Positions 1 through 6,194 of a DNA stretch of 38,810 bases are shown here, piece by piece. The DNA is from a virus. Each line of letters opens with the position of its first letter. Position 1 is the stretch's first letter. Under the pieces are notes generated by a model that saw only the letters and a program-made list of their open reading frames with translations, made no database searches and was not told the origin of the DNA. The stretch covers positions 1-38,810 of IMG/VR virus record IMGVR_UViG_3300027861_000076. One strand, 5' to 3'. A program made the translations under genes and the position numbers.

Positions 1-360
1 AAGAAACCGCAGAAGCTGAAGACAGGTCAGGAATACATGGTTGAAGTCAAGCAGCCAAGGAACCTGAAGCATCACAAGAAATTCTTTGCTCTTATCAACC
101 TGGTGTTTCAGAACCAGGAACGATACAGCAGCGAAGACGAACTGCTTGATATGATTAAAATTGCGGCAGGCCATGTTAATGTCAGGGTTTCGCCTTCGGG
201 GCAGGAATATAAGGTGCCGATGTCGATTAACTTTGCCAGCATGGGGCAAGATGCCTTTGACAAGTTCTACCAGTCAGTGGTTGACGTCGTTGTAAAATAT
301 TTCATTCCGGGGCTGGATGAGAGCGCCCTTAAACGTGAACTTATGGAGTTTGGGAAATGA
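1..360 (+). CDS. DUF1367 family phage protein, C-terminal part (gene crosses the contig join)
   Basis: This is the C-terminal part of a DUF1367-type protein; its start lies at 38614 at the other end of the window. Joining 38614-38810 to 135-360 gives an uninterrupted 140-residue protein, the usual size for the family. The segment KQPRNLKHHKKFF followed by a conserved valine-rich C-terminal half is typical of DUF1367, known from many phage early regions but without a proven function. The ATG at 37 is internal. Bases 1-8 match the other end only if a 2-base gap (AT missing after base 8) is allowed, so the reading frame upstream of base 9 is wrong in this copy. Its stop overlaps the next start (ATGA). 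Confidence 0.85.
   Translation, partial: KKPQKLKTGQEYMVEVKQPRNLKHHKKFFALINLVFQNQERYSSEDELLDMIKIAAGHVNVRVSPSGQEYKVPMSINFASMGQDAFDKFYQSVVDVVVKYFIPGLDESALKRELMEFGK
9..134. repeat. Left copy of terminal direct repeat
   Basis: These 126 bases are identical to 38685-38810. With a 2-base gap the match extends left to base 1 (38675). The repeat lies inside a single gene that is intact only when the ends are joined, so it marks contig circularity (an assembly overlap or terminal redundancy) rather than a gene-flanking repeat. Confidence 0.95.
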
Positions 361-527
361 TGCTATATCCTCAGATACTAGCTGCTGAAGTCAGACACGG
401 ACGCCTTGGCTTCGCTGCTGCAATTCACCGCCTTGTTGGTATGGCTGGACCCGAAGGCAATGAAGGCGAAGGCATGGACCTGTTGACCGCTAAACGCCTG
501 ATCCATGAGGCAATGAACAATGATTAG
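357..527 (+). CDS. Small hypothetical protein, 56 aa
   Basis: A 56-residue frame begins MMLYPQ and ends MNND at TAG 525-527. Its ATG overlaps the TGA of the DUF1367 gene (ATGA), which implies translational coupling. The protein is helical and hydrophilic, with a Gly/Glu-rich centre (GPEGNEGEG). I do not recognise a family. It is the last gene before a stem-loop at 564-618, so it probably closes this transcription segment. Support is positional (tight overlap, same strand, no competing frame). Confidence 0.6.
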   Translation: MMLYPQILAAEVRHGRLGFAAAIHRLVGMAGPEGNEGEGMDLLTAKRLIHEAMNND

Positions 528-563
528 TCTCACAGCCTTGGTCTTCCCCAGGCTAAGGCACTT

Positions 564-626
564 GACCGCCCGTGGCCTCGTAATCCACAGGATCATGGTA
601 CCAGCGACACGGGCGGTCCTTTTATT
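564..626 (+). terminator. Stem-loop with T-rich tail in the gap 528-664
   Basis: A perfect 11-bp inverted repeat (GACCGCCCGTG at 564-574, CACGGGCGGTC at 608-618) encloses a 33-base loop and is followed by CCTTTTATT. A weaker hairpin (AGCC/GGCT arms) precedes it at about 533-554. It lies between two rightward genes, so it may stop or attenuate early transcription. The long loop is unusual for an intrinsic terminator. I looked for a tRNA here and found none. Confidence 0.5.
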
Positions 627-664
627 CTCCCTTTCCCACACCCCCGATCAGGAGACAAAAACCG

Positions 665-1075
665 ATGGCTGAATATTCAGACGCCTGGGAGTGGATCAAC
701 CTGCAAACAGGCCAGCAGTGCAGCGAACTTGCAAAACGGGTTTGTCATGTTCTGGCAAAAGCCGGTCGCGGCATCCACAACGCGCCTATCACCTATCAGA
801 ACGCCGACTGGACACATAGACGCCTGATCGAAGTCACATGGCGTGGTGAAATGAACAATTGGGACGGTTATGCCCTTACTGCTTTATGGGGTCATTCCGC
901 AGACCAGATGCTGCGGTTTGGTGTGGCCCCCTGCGGCCCCCGGCACCTCAAACTCCGCTTCTGGCAACGACATTCACGGGAAGGCGGAATATGTGACCGG
1001 CTTCCTGATGCTCTTGGCCAGCTTGAGTTTGTTGGGGCGCTACCCGGCTCCGATTTATCCGGTGGCAAAGGATGA
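665..1075 (+). CDS. Hypothetical early protein, 136 aa
   Basis: A 136-residue protein rich in Trp, His and Arg, with an N-terminal helical half and a basic centre (about residues 85-110). It has several Cys residues but no clear zinc motif. AGGAG lies 10 bases before the ATG. Its TGA overlaps the next start (ATGA), so it is coupled to the following Cys-rich protein. I do not recognise a family and assign no function. It starts the distal part of the rightward block, beyond the 564-618 stem-loop. Confidence 0.65.
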   Translation: MAEYSDAWEWINLQTGQQCSELAKRVCHVLAKAGRGIHNAPITYQNADWTHRRLIEVTWRGEMNNWDGYALTALWGHSADQMLRFGVAPCGPRHLKLRFWQRHSREGGICDRLPDALGQLEFVGALPGSDLSGGKG

Positions 1076-1425
1076 ACAAGCAGGGAATTGAAGCGGGAGC
1101 GCGGATTATCTGCAAAGGGTCAGAGCCAAGGCCATGCTGTGAAACGCTTTGCGAAGGGTGCCTTGATGAAGCGGAGCGCGTTATCGCTGCATACAAGGGC
1201 GTTGAAACTCTATCAACCGAAACAGCCGAAGACACGCAGCCAGTAACGGACACAGACGCCAGCCCTGTAGAAACACCTGTAGATATGGGGTCTGAAAAAG
1301 GGTTGGGAAAAATCTACCCCGGCAATACAGACGATTGGGATATGGACGGCGACCTTGAGCGAAGCAAACGCAACGTGGGGCGGTTCGTCGAACTGTTTCA
1401 CGAAGCCGTCAACAAACAGAAATAA
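1072..1425 (+). CDS. Hypothetical protein with N-terminal Cys cluster, 117 aa
   Basis: A Cys cluster at residues 22-30 (CCETLCEGC), plus Cys14, could bind zinc. After it the protein becomes acidic and Thr/Pro/Asp-rich, about residues 45-90, probably disordered. A short helical tail (RFVELFHEAV) ends it. It overlaps the upstream gene by 4 bp and is followed by a 15-bp gap holding a GAGG-type ribosome-binding site for the next gene. The family is not recognised; a small metal-binding adaptor or host-takeover protein would fit, but that is a guess. Confidence 0.65.
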   Translation: MNKQGIEAGARIICKGSEPRPCCETLCEGCLDEAERVIAAYKGVETLSTETAEDTQPVTDTDASPVETPVDMGSEKGLGKIYPGNTDDWDMDGDLERSKRNVGRFVELFHEAVNKQK

Positions 1426-1440
1426 ACGAGGCTTAGGCAG

Positions 1441-1671
1441 ATGGACAGAACATTACTTCAAGAGCCGGTCAGCCCCGGCAAGCCGAAGAGCAAGCACAAG
1501 AAACGCTTTGGGCTGGCTGTGACGTACAAGGGTATCGGCAAGCCGTGGGTCTGGACGAAATGGTACAGGACAGAAGTCGCCCGTTTGGCAGCGAAGGCTG
1601 ATGCCGAAAAGAAATTGAACGTCGGTTATGGGTTTCGACCAGTCAAGGTCGCGATCTGTGAACGTCCGTAG
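1441..1671 (+). CDS. Small basic hypothetical protein, 76 aa
   Basis: A 76-residue, strongly basic protein; residues 14-22 are KPKSKHKKR, followed by a Trp-rich stretch (PWVWTKWY) and an alanine-lysine helix. The ribosome-binding site is GAGGCTTAGGCAG just before the ATG. The charge suggests nucleic-acid binding, but no family is recognised. It begins a run of small genes separated by short, recurring boundary sequences. Confidence 0.6.
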   Translation: MDRTLLQEPVSPGKPKSKHKKRFGLAVTYKGIGKPWVWTKWYRTEVARLAAKADAEKKLNVGYGFRPVKVAICERP

Positions 1672-1673
1672 AA

Positions 1674-1691
1674 AATCAGGGATTTGATATG
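1674..1691 (+). repeat. Small-gene boundary sequence, class B (AATCAGGGAT)
   Basis: AATCAGGGATTT lies directly before an ATG here. The same block is at 2101-2112 (AATCAGGGATAA) and, as GACCAGGGATTT, at 3668-3679. Each follows a stop codon, and the first two supply the AGGGA ribosome-binding site of the next gene. The third leads into no gene. At 2094 and 3660 the shared segment also includes the end of the preceding gene (TCTACTTA). Confidence 0.6.
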
Positions 1692-1880
1692 GCCGAAATC
1701 AATGGCGTGAAGATTTATGACGCAATGTTTTACAGCAATCCAGCCTTTGCAATCGAGTTGGACGGGCAGGTGTTTTTTCAGCGCAAGGGTATCAACAGTG
1801 CAACGGAGACGCCGCTGTCTATGACTGAACAGGTGTTGGTGCGGGTGTGCGATTTTGTCACCAGCCAAGACCCTATTTAA
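1689..1880 (+). CDS. Small hypothetical protein, 63 aa
   Basis: A 63-residue protein starting MAEINGVKIYDAMFY, with alternating hydrophobic residues consistent with a small beta-sheet fold followed by a helix (MTEQVLVRVCDFV). AGGGATTTGAT precedes the ATG. The family is unknown. It sits between boundary sequences of the recurrent type, and its product, like its neighbours, is too small for an enzyme, so a regulatory or host-inhibitory role is possible but untested. Confidence 0.6.
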   Translation: MAEINGVKIYDAMFYSNPAFAIELDGQVFFQRKGINSATETPLSMTEQVLVRVCDFVTSQDPI

Positions 1881-1895
1881 CCAGGAATTTTTATC

Positions 1896-2102
1896 ATGCC
1901 AAAACGAGAACAAGTCTACCCCGCCATTGCCAAGTCCCTTGTGGAATTTGGATACCCTGACGTGACCGCTGAAATGATACGCGAAATCCACTTGGCGAAG
2001 ATCGACGGCAAGTCCGGTGATGATCTGCCGCACGGCGTTATCGGGATGTTTGCGGAAAGCCAACTTGATGAAGCTGTGAAAATGAAACTGCTGTCTACTT
2101 AA
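1896..2102 (+). CDS. Small hypothetical protein, 68 aa
   Basis: A 68-residue helical protein with YPAIAKSLVEFGYPDVT near the N-terminus and acidic and basic residues interspersed. AGGAATTTTTATC precedes the ATG. It ends LLST at TAA inside a class B boundary sequence shared with the end of the array at 3660. The family is not recognised. Confidence 0.6.
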   Translation: MPKREQVYPAIAKSLVEFGYPDVTAEMIREIHLAKIDGKSGDDLPHGVIGMFAESQLDEAVKMKLLST

Positions 2103-2118
2103 TCAGGGATAAAATTCA

Positions 2119-2553
2119 ATGACAGAATACACCGTTACCGTAAGTTGCTGTCTCTGTAGCAACGACCACAAGGTAGTTCTTGACCTTCCGGCAGGTTGGG
2201 GTAGCCGCTACGGGGCCGTTGATGATGAACAAGGATTTTGCCCTGAACACTCTCAGGTCGCCGGGTTTTCCGATGAGCAGTGCCCCGGCTGTGTTGGTGG
2301 GTGGGGAGATTGTGACTTGTGGAGCAGCTTCGCATACTCACACCCAAGAGAGCCAATTACAGCGGCAGAAATAAGCGCGATCCGAACAGGACTGTGCCCC
2401 CGGCGAACGAACGGCACTTTTACTTTCTCTCGCGAAACCGGAATGGTTTCAGAAGATTTATCAAAACAGTCGGAGAGCGAAGCCGGTGCAGCTTTTGCCG
2501 ATGGAATAATTGCGTATCTGGAAAAATACGGTCCAGACCGCATCCCTGTGTAA
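2119..2553 (+). CDS. Cys-rich (probable zinc-binding) hypothetical protein, 144 aa
   Basis: Several metal-ligand-like pairs are visible: CCLC near residue 10, CPEH near 42, CPGCVGGWGDC near 55-66, and a later Cys in GLCPRR. The second half is helical (AGAAFADGIIAYLEKY). I recall uncharacterised phage and prophage proteins with the GCVGGWGDC pattern but cannot name a family with certainty. AGGGATAAAATTCA precedes the ATG. It ends IPV at TAA in the 17-bp boundary sequence described at 2544. Confidence 0.65.
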   Translation: MTEYTVTVSCCLCSNDHKVVLDLPAGWGSRYGAVDDEQGFCPEHSQVAGFSDEQCPGCVGGWGDCDLWSSFAYSHPREPITAAEISAIRTGLCPRRTNGTFTFSRETGMVSEDLSKQSESEAGAAFADGIIAYLEKYGPDRIPV

Positions 2554-2560
2554 ATGGAGC
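2544..2560 (+). repeat. Small-gene boundary sequence, class A, copy 1
   Basis: CCCTGTGTAAATGGAGC spans the end of one gene (codons for Pro-Val plus TAA) and the GGAG of the next gene's leader. An identical 17-mer is at 3476-3492 and a 15/17 match (GAG conserved) at 3048-3064. The three upstream genes are otherwise unrelated but all end in Pro-Val. Confidence 0.7.
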
Positions 2561-2571
2561 GAGGTATCCAG

Positions 2572-2772
2572 ATGGCAGAGAAGGCAACAAAGCTGGTGTT
2601 TGAAAAACACTATGACGACAACTCAGGCGTCCGCGCCGCCGTCAGTTATGACAGCACGAAAGACAACGCAATCAAGATCATGAGCGTGTCGGAAGAATGG
2701 GAGGCAGGCTTCCCTATTACCGACCTTGACTGGCTGATTAGTAGCCTCCAGCGCGTTCGCGACGAACTGTAA
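2572..2772 (+). CDS. Small hypothetical protein, 66 aa
   Basis: I start at 2572 (MAEKATKLVFEKHY) because GAGGTATCCAG lies just before it; an upstream ATG at 2554 is part of the boundary sequence. The 66-residue product has an N-terminal beta-like half and a C-terminal helix (DLDWLISSLQRVRDEL). The family is not recognised. It is the third member of the small-gene array by boundary type. Confidence 0.6.
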   Translation: MAEKATKLVFEKHYDDNSGVRAAVSYDSTKDNAIKIMSVSEEWEAGFPITDLDWLISSLQRVRDEL

Positions 2773-2803
2773 AAACAGGAGCCTTAAACCGGAAGGAAAG
2801 ACG

Positions 2804-3058
2804 ATGGGATTAGCTACAGAAAGCATTTTCAATAACGGCGACCACATTATTGCTATGGCTCTGGTAGATCACATTGAGGCCAGACCAAATGGAATATTTG
2901 TCGTGACTTCAAACACCACTTGGAACCGCGAATGCGACGAATACAACAACGCAATCTACATGCCGGATGGTGACAAAGCTGACGCCTTCAAGGCTGCTTG
3001 GTGTCGCTACCGATCTGAGATTGAAGCCGACACACTGGTCGACTTGGCCCCTGTGTAA
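2804..3058 (+). CDS. Small hypothetical protein, 84 aa
   Basis: An 84-residue product with an alternating N-terminal half (HIIAMALVDHIEARPNGIFVV) suggesting beta strands, then an acidic C-terminal helix. AAGGAAAGACG precedes the ATG. It ends LAPV at TAA inside the imperfect class A boundary copy (3048-3064). I do not recognise a family. Confidence 0.6.
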   Translation: MGLATESIFNNGDHIIAMALVDHIEARPNGIFVVTSNTTWNRECDEYNNAIYMPDGDKADAFKAAWCRYRSEIEADTLVDLAPV

Positions 3059-3076
3059 ATCGAGGATTTGTTGACC

Positions 3077-3271
3077 ATGATCGTACTGACGCCAGAAGAA
3101 CGCGACCGCTTTGCGGCATACCTTGAGCAAGATTTGGCGTCAAAAGAAATGATGCTTGAACAGCTAAAAAAGATCGGTCCTCAAGCAATGGAAAAACACT
3201 ATTCGGCAGAAATCATGGCGTCGAAAATTGTCTGCCAGATGCTTCGAAACACTGAAACAGAAACTCTATAA
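3077..3271 (+). CDS. Small helical hypothetical protein, 64 aa
   Basis: The start is placed at 3077 (MIVLTPEERDRFAAYLEQ), 11 bases after GAGG; an in-frame TTG at 3068 is less likely. The protein is almost wholly amphipathic helix (EERDRFAAYLEQDL, MMLEQLKKI) and could dimerise as a short coiled coil. The family is unknown. Confidence 0.6.
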   Translation: MIVLTPEERDRFAAYLEQDLASKEMMLEQLKKIGPQAMEKHYSAEIMASKIVCQMLRNTETETL

Positions 3272-3287
3272 ACCCAGAGGAAACGAG

Positions 3288-3485
3288 ATGGAAAATAGAT
3301 GTTGGAACTGTGATTTCTGGGCAACAGAAGCTGCCAGAGTACCGGAACTGGATGCACCGGGGCTGTGCCAGCGCCATTCACCACAAATCTTTGAGGGTGT
3401 TTCTACCGCTTGGCCGACAACAGACGGGTTCGACGGGTGCGGCGATTTCAAAGAGTTCACTGGTGACTTTGAAGACCCTGTGTAA
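3288..3485 (+). CDS. Small Cys-rich hypothetical protein, 65 aa
   Basis: The start at 3288 follows GAGGAAACGAG. The 65-residue protein begins MENRCWNCDFW and contains a later LCQRHSP, giving a CxxC plus CxxH set that could bind one zinc. A further Cys (GCGDF) lies near the C-terminus. It ends DPV at TAA in the exact second copy of the 17-bp class A boundary. The family is not recognised; small single-zinc proteins are frequent in phage accessory regions. Confidence 0.6.
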   Translation: MENRCWNCDFWATEAARVPELDAPGLCQRHSPQIFEGVSTAWPTTDGFDGCGDFKEFTGDFEDPV

Positions 3486-3492
3486 ATGGAGC
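3476..3492 (+). repeat. Small-gene boundary sequence, class A, copy 2
   Basis: This 17-base sequence is identical to 2544-2560. It again covers the last codons and stop of one gene and the GGAG ribosome-binding site of the next. Confidence 0.7.
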
Positions 3493-3497
3493 CAATT

Positions 3498-3668
3498 ATG
3501 CCCAAAGTTGAAATCACCTTGAACGAAAAGCAGATGGAAATTGTTGATCATCTTGCCGACACATTCGGGTTTTCAAGGGCAGAAGCGGCAAAGCATTTGT
3601 TATTACGTGACGCTTGGGACTGGTACGCAAAAGTAATGGTTCCAGAGCTTCGCAAAGACTCTACTTAG
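3498..3668 (+). CDS. Possible ribbon-helix-helix protein, 56 aa
   Basis: The start at 3498 (MPKVEITLNEKQ) is 6 bases after GGAG. The layout is a short N-terminal strand (KVEITL), helix (EKQMEIVDHLADTF), a turn with G-F-S, then helix (RAEAAKHLLLRDAW). That matches the size and order of a CopG/MetJ-type DNA-binding domain, followed by a Trp-rich tail. It is the last rightward gene, 26 bp from the end of the convergent lysis operon. It might be a transcriptional repressor; this rests on pattern only. Confidence 0.55.
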   Translation: MPKVEITLNEKQMEIVDHLADTFGFSRAEAAKHLLLRDAWDWYAKVMVPELRKDST

Positions 3669-3694
3669 ACCAGGGATTTACCCACTCCTGAACA

Positions 3695-4108
3695 TCAAGG
3701 CTTCTTGCGCTTGTCCCAAGACCGAGCGCCTGTATAGCCAAGGTAGCCTGTTCCGAACAGATACCACATAGGCTCCGGGATAGCCGCCAGCAGGTTCGTG
3801 ATGTTGCTGGCGGCAGTCGCCACATGGTCAGGCCACCAGATACCAAGGACGCCACCGAAGAAGCACAGACCGATAACAGCATACATCAGATAAAGGAAGC
3901 TTGGTCGCGCCCGGCTTGTCCAGGGGTCTTTGCTGTTGGCCTCTGCCATGATGGCACCCATAGAGATTTCCAATTCCTGTAACTCACCGGACTGTTGCTG
4001 TCGGGCAAATTCAAGTTTGGCAGCGGCTGCGGCCTTTGGGTCAGGAATAACCTTGTCGATAATACCAAGAACACTTGGCGCAAGGGCTGTGATAAGTGTA
4101 CCGATCAT
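3695..4108 (-). CDS. Holin, 3-TM GTA type
   Basis: This 137-residue protein resembles the GTA_holin_3TM family (holins of gene-transfer agents and related phages). It has an N-terminal hydrophobic helix (GTLITALAPSVLGIIDKVI), a Gln/Glu-rich amphipathic linker, the family-typical SKDPWTSRARPSF, then two membrane segments (about residues 70-90 and 110-128), and a basic end (DKRKKP). It would form inner-membrane lesions that release the endolysin. GGAGG lies 8 bases before the ATG at 4108, which overlaps the endolysin stop by one base. It is the last gene of the leftward late operon. Confidence 0.8.
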   Translation of the reverse strand: MIGTLITALAPSVLGIIDKVIPDPKAAAAAKLEFARQQQSGELQELEISMGAIMAEANSKDPWTSRARPSFLYLMYAVIGLCFFGGVLGIWWPDHVATAASNITNLLAAIPEPMWYLFGTGYLGYTGARSWDKRKKP

Positions 4109-4557
4109 CAAAATTCCTCCGGCTCGTAAAGTTCGAAGTGCGGCCCGTCAAAAAAGCCTTCATCAGGGTCTTTATCAACCCGGACGCCATCCATATCCCA
4201 ATCGGCACCCCATCTGACAAGGTGCTTGATTTCACCCGTCGCGTGAAGGCGTTCAGCCGTGCCAATAACGAACAGTGCAAAGTCTTCCATGTCGTCCTTG
4301 TCGGACCAGTGCAGGTGTGGTCTGTCTGGATAATACTTCATCACATCGACAGCCATTGACGGATATTCATTGTGCTTGCTGTCAGGGTACTGCACTTCTG
4401 ATTTGTTCAGGCGAAAGTATTCGTTCTGCGTTTCCATGTCCCGCCAACCCTCGACAATGGTACAATCGACAATCCAGCCAACCTCTCTGAATATAAGTTG
4501 CAGGTCGTCGTGGCAGGTAACAAGCCTGGCCTCTGAGGCTGCGCTAAACTTTGGCAT
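4108..4557 (-). CDS. Endolysin, M15 family L,D-peptidase
   Basis: A 149-residue zinc peptidase of the M15/VanY-like endolysin group (T5 endolysin type), cutting the peptide stem of peptidoglycan. Expected zinc ligands are His62 in SKHN, Asp71 in SMAVD and His140 in DGPHFEL, with Asp138 placed as the catalytic acid. No signal peptide is visible, so export depends on the holin. AAGGAAATCAG precedes the ATG at 4557, and the start overlaps the upstream gene by 14 bp. The in-frame extension to 4608 lacks a ribosome-binding site. It sits between a TM-plus-coiled-coil protein and the holin, a classic lysis cassette. Confidence 0.88.
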   Translation of the reverse strand: MPKFSAASEARLVTCHDDLQLIFREVGWIVDCTIVEGWRDMETQNEYFRLNKSEVQYPDSKHNEYPSMAVDVMKYYPDRPHLHWSDKDDMEDFALFVIGTAERLHATGEIKHLVRWGADWDMDGVRVDKDPDEGFFDGPHFELYEPEEF

Positions 4558-4837
4558 CTGATTTCCTTCGCTGATATTTCGCTTCTTCGCGAAGTTCTTC
4601 AACGTCACGGGCGATGTATTTTAACTGGTGTTTGGCCTCTGCCATTTCCTCAACAGAGGCGTCCTTCTTCTCCCACAGGGATTTGATCTGCCGCAGGATA
4701 CCATGAATGGCCTCGTCCTGGTCAGCGTTCTTTTGTGCCAGTGCCGCCTGCCCATACTTGACGGCGAACCACGCTGACAGTGCAGCAAACAGGATGCCGC
4801 CGACAGAAATCATTCCGTTGAAAGTAATATCAGGCAT
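4544..4837 (-). CDS. Membrane-anchored coiled-coil protein, possible inner-membrane spanin
   Basis: A 97-residue protein with one N-terminal membrane segment (about residues 10-28, SVGGILFAALSAWFAVKYG) and a long charged coiled coil to the C-terminus (heptad-like from about 35 to 90, ending KYQRRKSDAKV). In a lysis cassette next to endolysin and holin this layout matches an i-spanin (Rz-like). I see no embedded or downstream lipoprotein partner, so a DUF2730-like phage membrane protein is the alternative. It overlaps both neighbours. Confidence 0.55.
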   Translation of the reverse strand: MPDITFNGMISVGGILFAALSAWFAVKYGQAALAQKNADQDEAIHGILRQIKSLWEKKDASVEEMAEAKHQLKYIARDVEELREEAKYQRRKSDAKV

Positions 4838-5993
4838 CAATCATCTGCGGCGAGAACGTGTGACGTTCCACCTCTCCATATTCATCATGCAAGACGATAG
4901 CCTTCATAGACTGCTGCGCTCTCCATCCGTTGTTGGCTGCATAGCTGTCCTTTGGTGCAAGTATCCGGTGACTTTCGCAAACGGCCCCACTGTGTTCTTT
5001 CAGCAACACCTGGTCATGGTGAACGTGGCCCGTGTGGATCGTGCGGTGTTCTGTGGCCCCCCATATTTCCGGGTAATCTGTGGCGAACAGGAGAGGCAGC
5101 GCCCCAAGCTTCACCTTGTCCCCGTGATGTGTGCCAATCATGTTCTTGCCGAACTGATGGCAGCTAAACGGCTTCGGGTCAGTGTCTACAGTCAGCCTGG
5201 CTTCGTTGTCATAGATGTGGCTCATGGCTTCCCGCAGAAAGATTGTGCTGCTTGGGTCATGGTTGCCCTGCTGTATCACCATAGTAACCTTCTGGTGGCG
5301 GCGCAGGGCTGCTGTGACGAGGTAACGGAGCAACCGCATAGCAACACGCACCATACGGGGGAAACGGCTGTCAGCGTCCAGCAGGTGCCCACTGGCAGGG
5401 GTTAAAGCTGCATAGCTGTCATAATGCAGGAAATCACCAAGGGTGACTATCATGGCGTGTTCACTGTCAGGGCCAACAGATACAAGATGATCCATTGCCC
5501 CCATCAAGACTTCTTCAGCAATGTCCAGATTGTAATTGCCGTCTGTCTCAGGCTTCCAGCTATACATTCCCAGGTGGTGGTCTGACACAGGTATTACCGT
5601 CATCAGGTTGGCGTTGTTCGATTTTGGCCCGACAGTTGGCCTGGCTTTCGGCACAGGGCTAATCATGCCCTCAATGGCCTCGCGGAATATTTCCTCTTGC
5701 TGTTCCTGGTCGACCTGCGACTTGACCCACTGTTGCTTTACCTGCCCGTCGTCACCGTAGAGTGTTGAAGTCCCCTTGACATAAAAGCCCCTTGGGACGG
5801 TGTGGACCATATCATTTTCAGGGCTGTAGCCTGCCTTCGCGGCTTTCACCCGGACGGATGCAAGCACTTGGCTGATTACATTCCGGGTAACGCCCAACGC
5901 TTCTGCCGCCTGGCGCTGTGTCTTGCCGTCCAGAACGCACAAGACCTCCCACTGTCTCTCTGTGGAAAACGCCCTTAACAGGTCATCTGGCAT
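4830..5993 (-). CDS. Metallophosphoesterase with N-terminal helix-turn-helix
   Basis: A 387-residue calcineurin-like phosphoesterase. Metal-ligand motifs appear in order: SDHH (Asp138/His140), GDFLH (187), GNHD (243-246), HHGD (about 289) and TGHVHHD (321-327). Residues 1-55 form a LuxR/sigma70-region-4-like helix-turn-helix (QRQAAEALGVTRNVISQVLASVRVKA would be the recognition region), joined by a charged linker. Such fusions are found in many phages. The substrate is unknown; DNA or nucleotide phosphodiesterase activity is likely. It starts immediately after the stop of the upstream holin-like gene, within the lysis cassette, which is an odd place for a nucleic-acid enzyme. Confidence 0.85.
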   Translation of the reverse strand: MPDDLLRAFSTERQWEVLCVLDGKTQRQAAEALGVTRNVISQVLASVRVKAAKAGYSPENDMVHTVPRGFYVKGTSTLYGDDGQVKQQWVKSQVDQEQQEEIFREAIEGMISPVPKARPTVGPKSNNANLMTVIPVSDHHLGMYSWKPETDGNYNLDIAEEVLMGAMDHLVSVGPDSEHAMIVTLGDFLHYDSYAALTPASGHLLDADSRFPRMVRVAMRLLRYLVTAALRRHQKVTMVIQQGNHDPSSTIFLREAMSHIYDNEARLTVDTDPKPFSCHQFGKNMIGTHHGDKVKLGALPLLFATDYPEIWGATEHRTIHTGHVHHDQVLLKEHSGAVCESHRILAPKDSYAANNGWRAQQSMKAIVLHDEYGEVERHTFSPQMIDA

Positions 5994-6194
5994 TTATTTT
6001 CCGGCCCGGCGGGCGTTTCGGATGTTGTAGAACGTCAGGACAAGACCGCCAAGGACAAGCAGACCAGACCCCATCTGTATGGCAACGCCAAGATGCTCCT
6101 GGAACATTTGCAGGGTGTAGCCTGTCGTCCCTACTGCCGTGGCAATGGGACCAGCGACCTTTGACACAGCGACGGTTTGAATATGTTCACTCAC
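5994..6194 (-). CDS. Small single-TM protein, candidate class II holin
   Basis: I start at GTG 6194 (reads VSEHIQTVAVSK), which overlaps the upstream stop (GTGA) and has AAGGA 8 bases before it; longer in-frame starts run into the upstream gene. The 66-residue product has an N-terminal amphipathic part, one clear membrane segment (about residues 39-57, GSGLLVLGGLVLTFYNI) and a basic tail (RNARRAGK). The layout resembles T7-type holins. With the 3TM holin at 3695 it would be a second holin or an antiholin. Confidence 0.55.
   Translation of the reverse strand: MSEHIQTVAVSKVAGPIATAVGTTGYTLQMFQEHLGVAIQMGSGLLVLGGLVLTFYNIRNARRAGK

Noticed and set aside
530-625. Possible tRNA (CTCGTAA-like loop and a strong stem)
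   Set aside because: The stem encloses only 33 bases and no T-arm or D-arm pattern is present; it fits a terminator-like hairpin better.
378-641. An 87-aa reading frame on the minus strand over the gap at 528-664
   Set aside because: It runs antisense to the end of the rightward gene and through a stem-loop, with no ribosome-binding site and low-complexity ends.
4707-5405. Long + strand frame (232 aa) opposite the phosphoesterase
   Set aside because: Antisense shadow of a gene with clear phosphoesterase motifs; no ribosome-binding site or domain.
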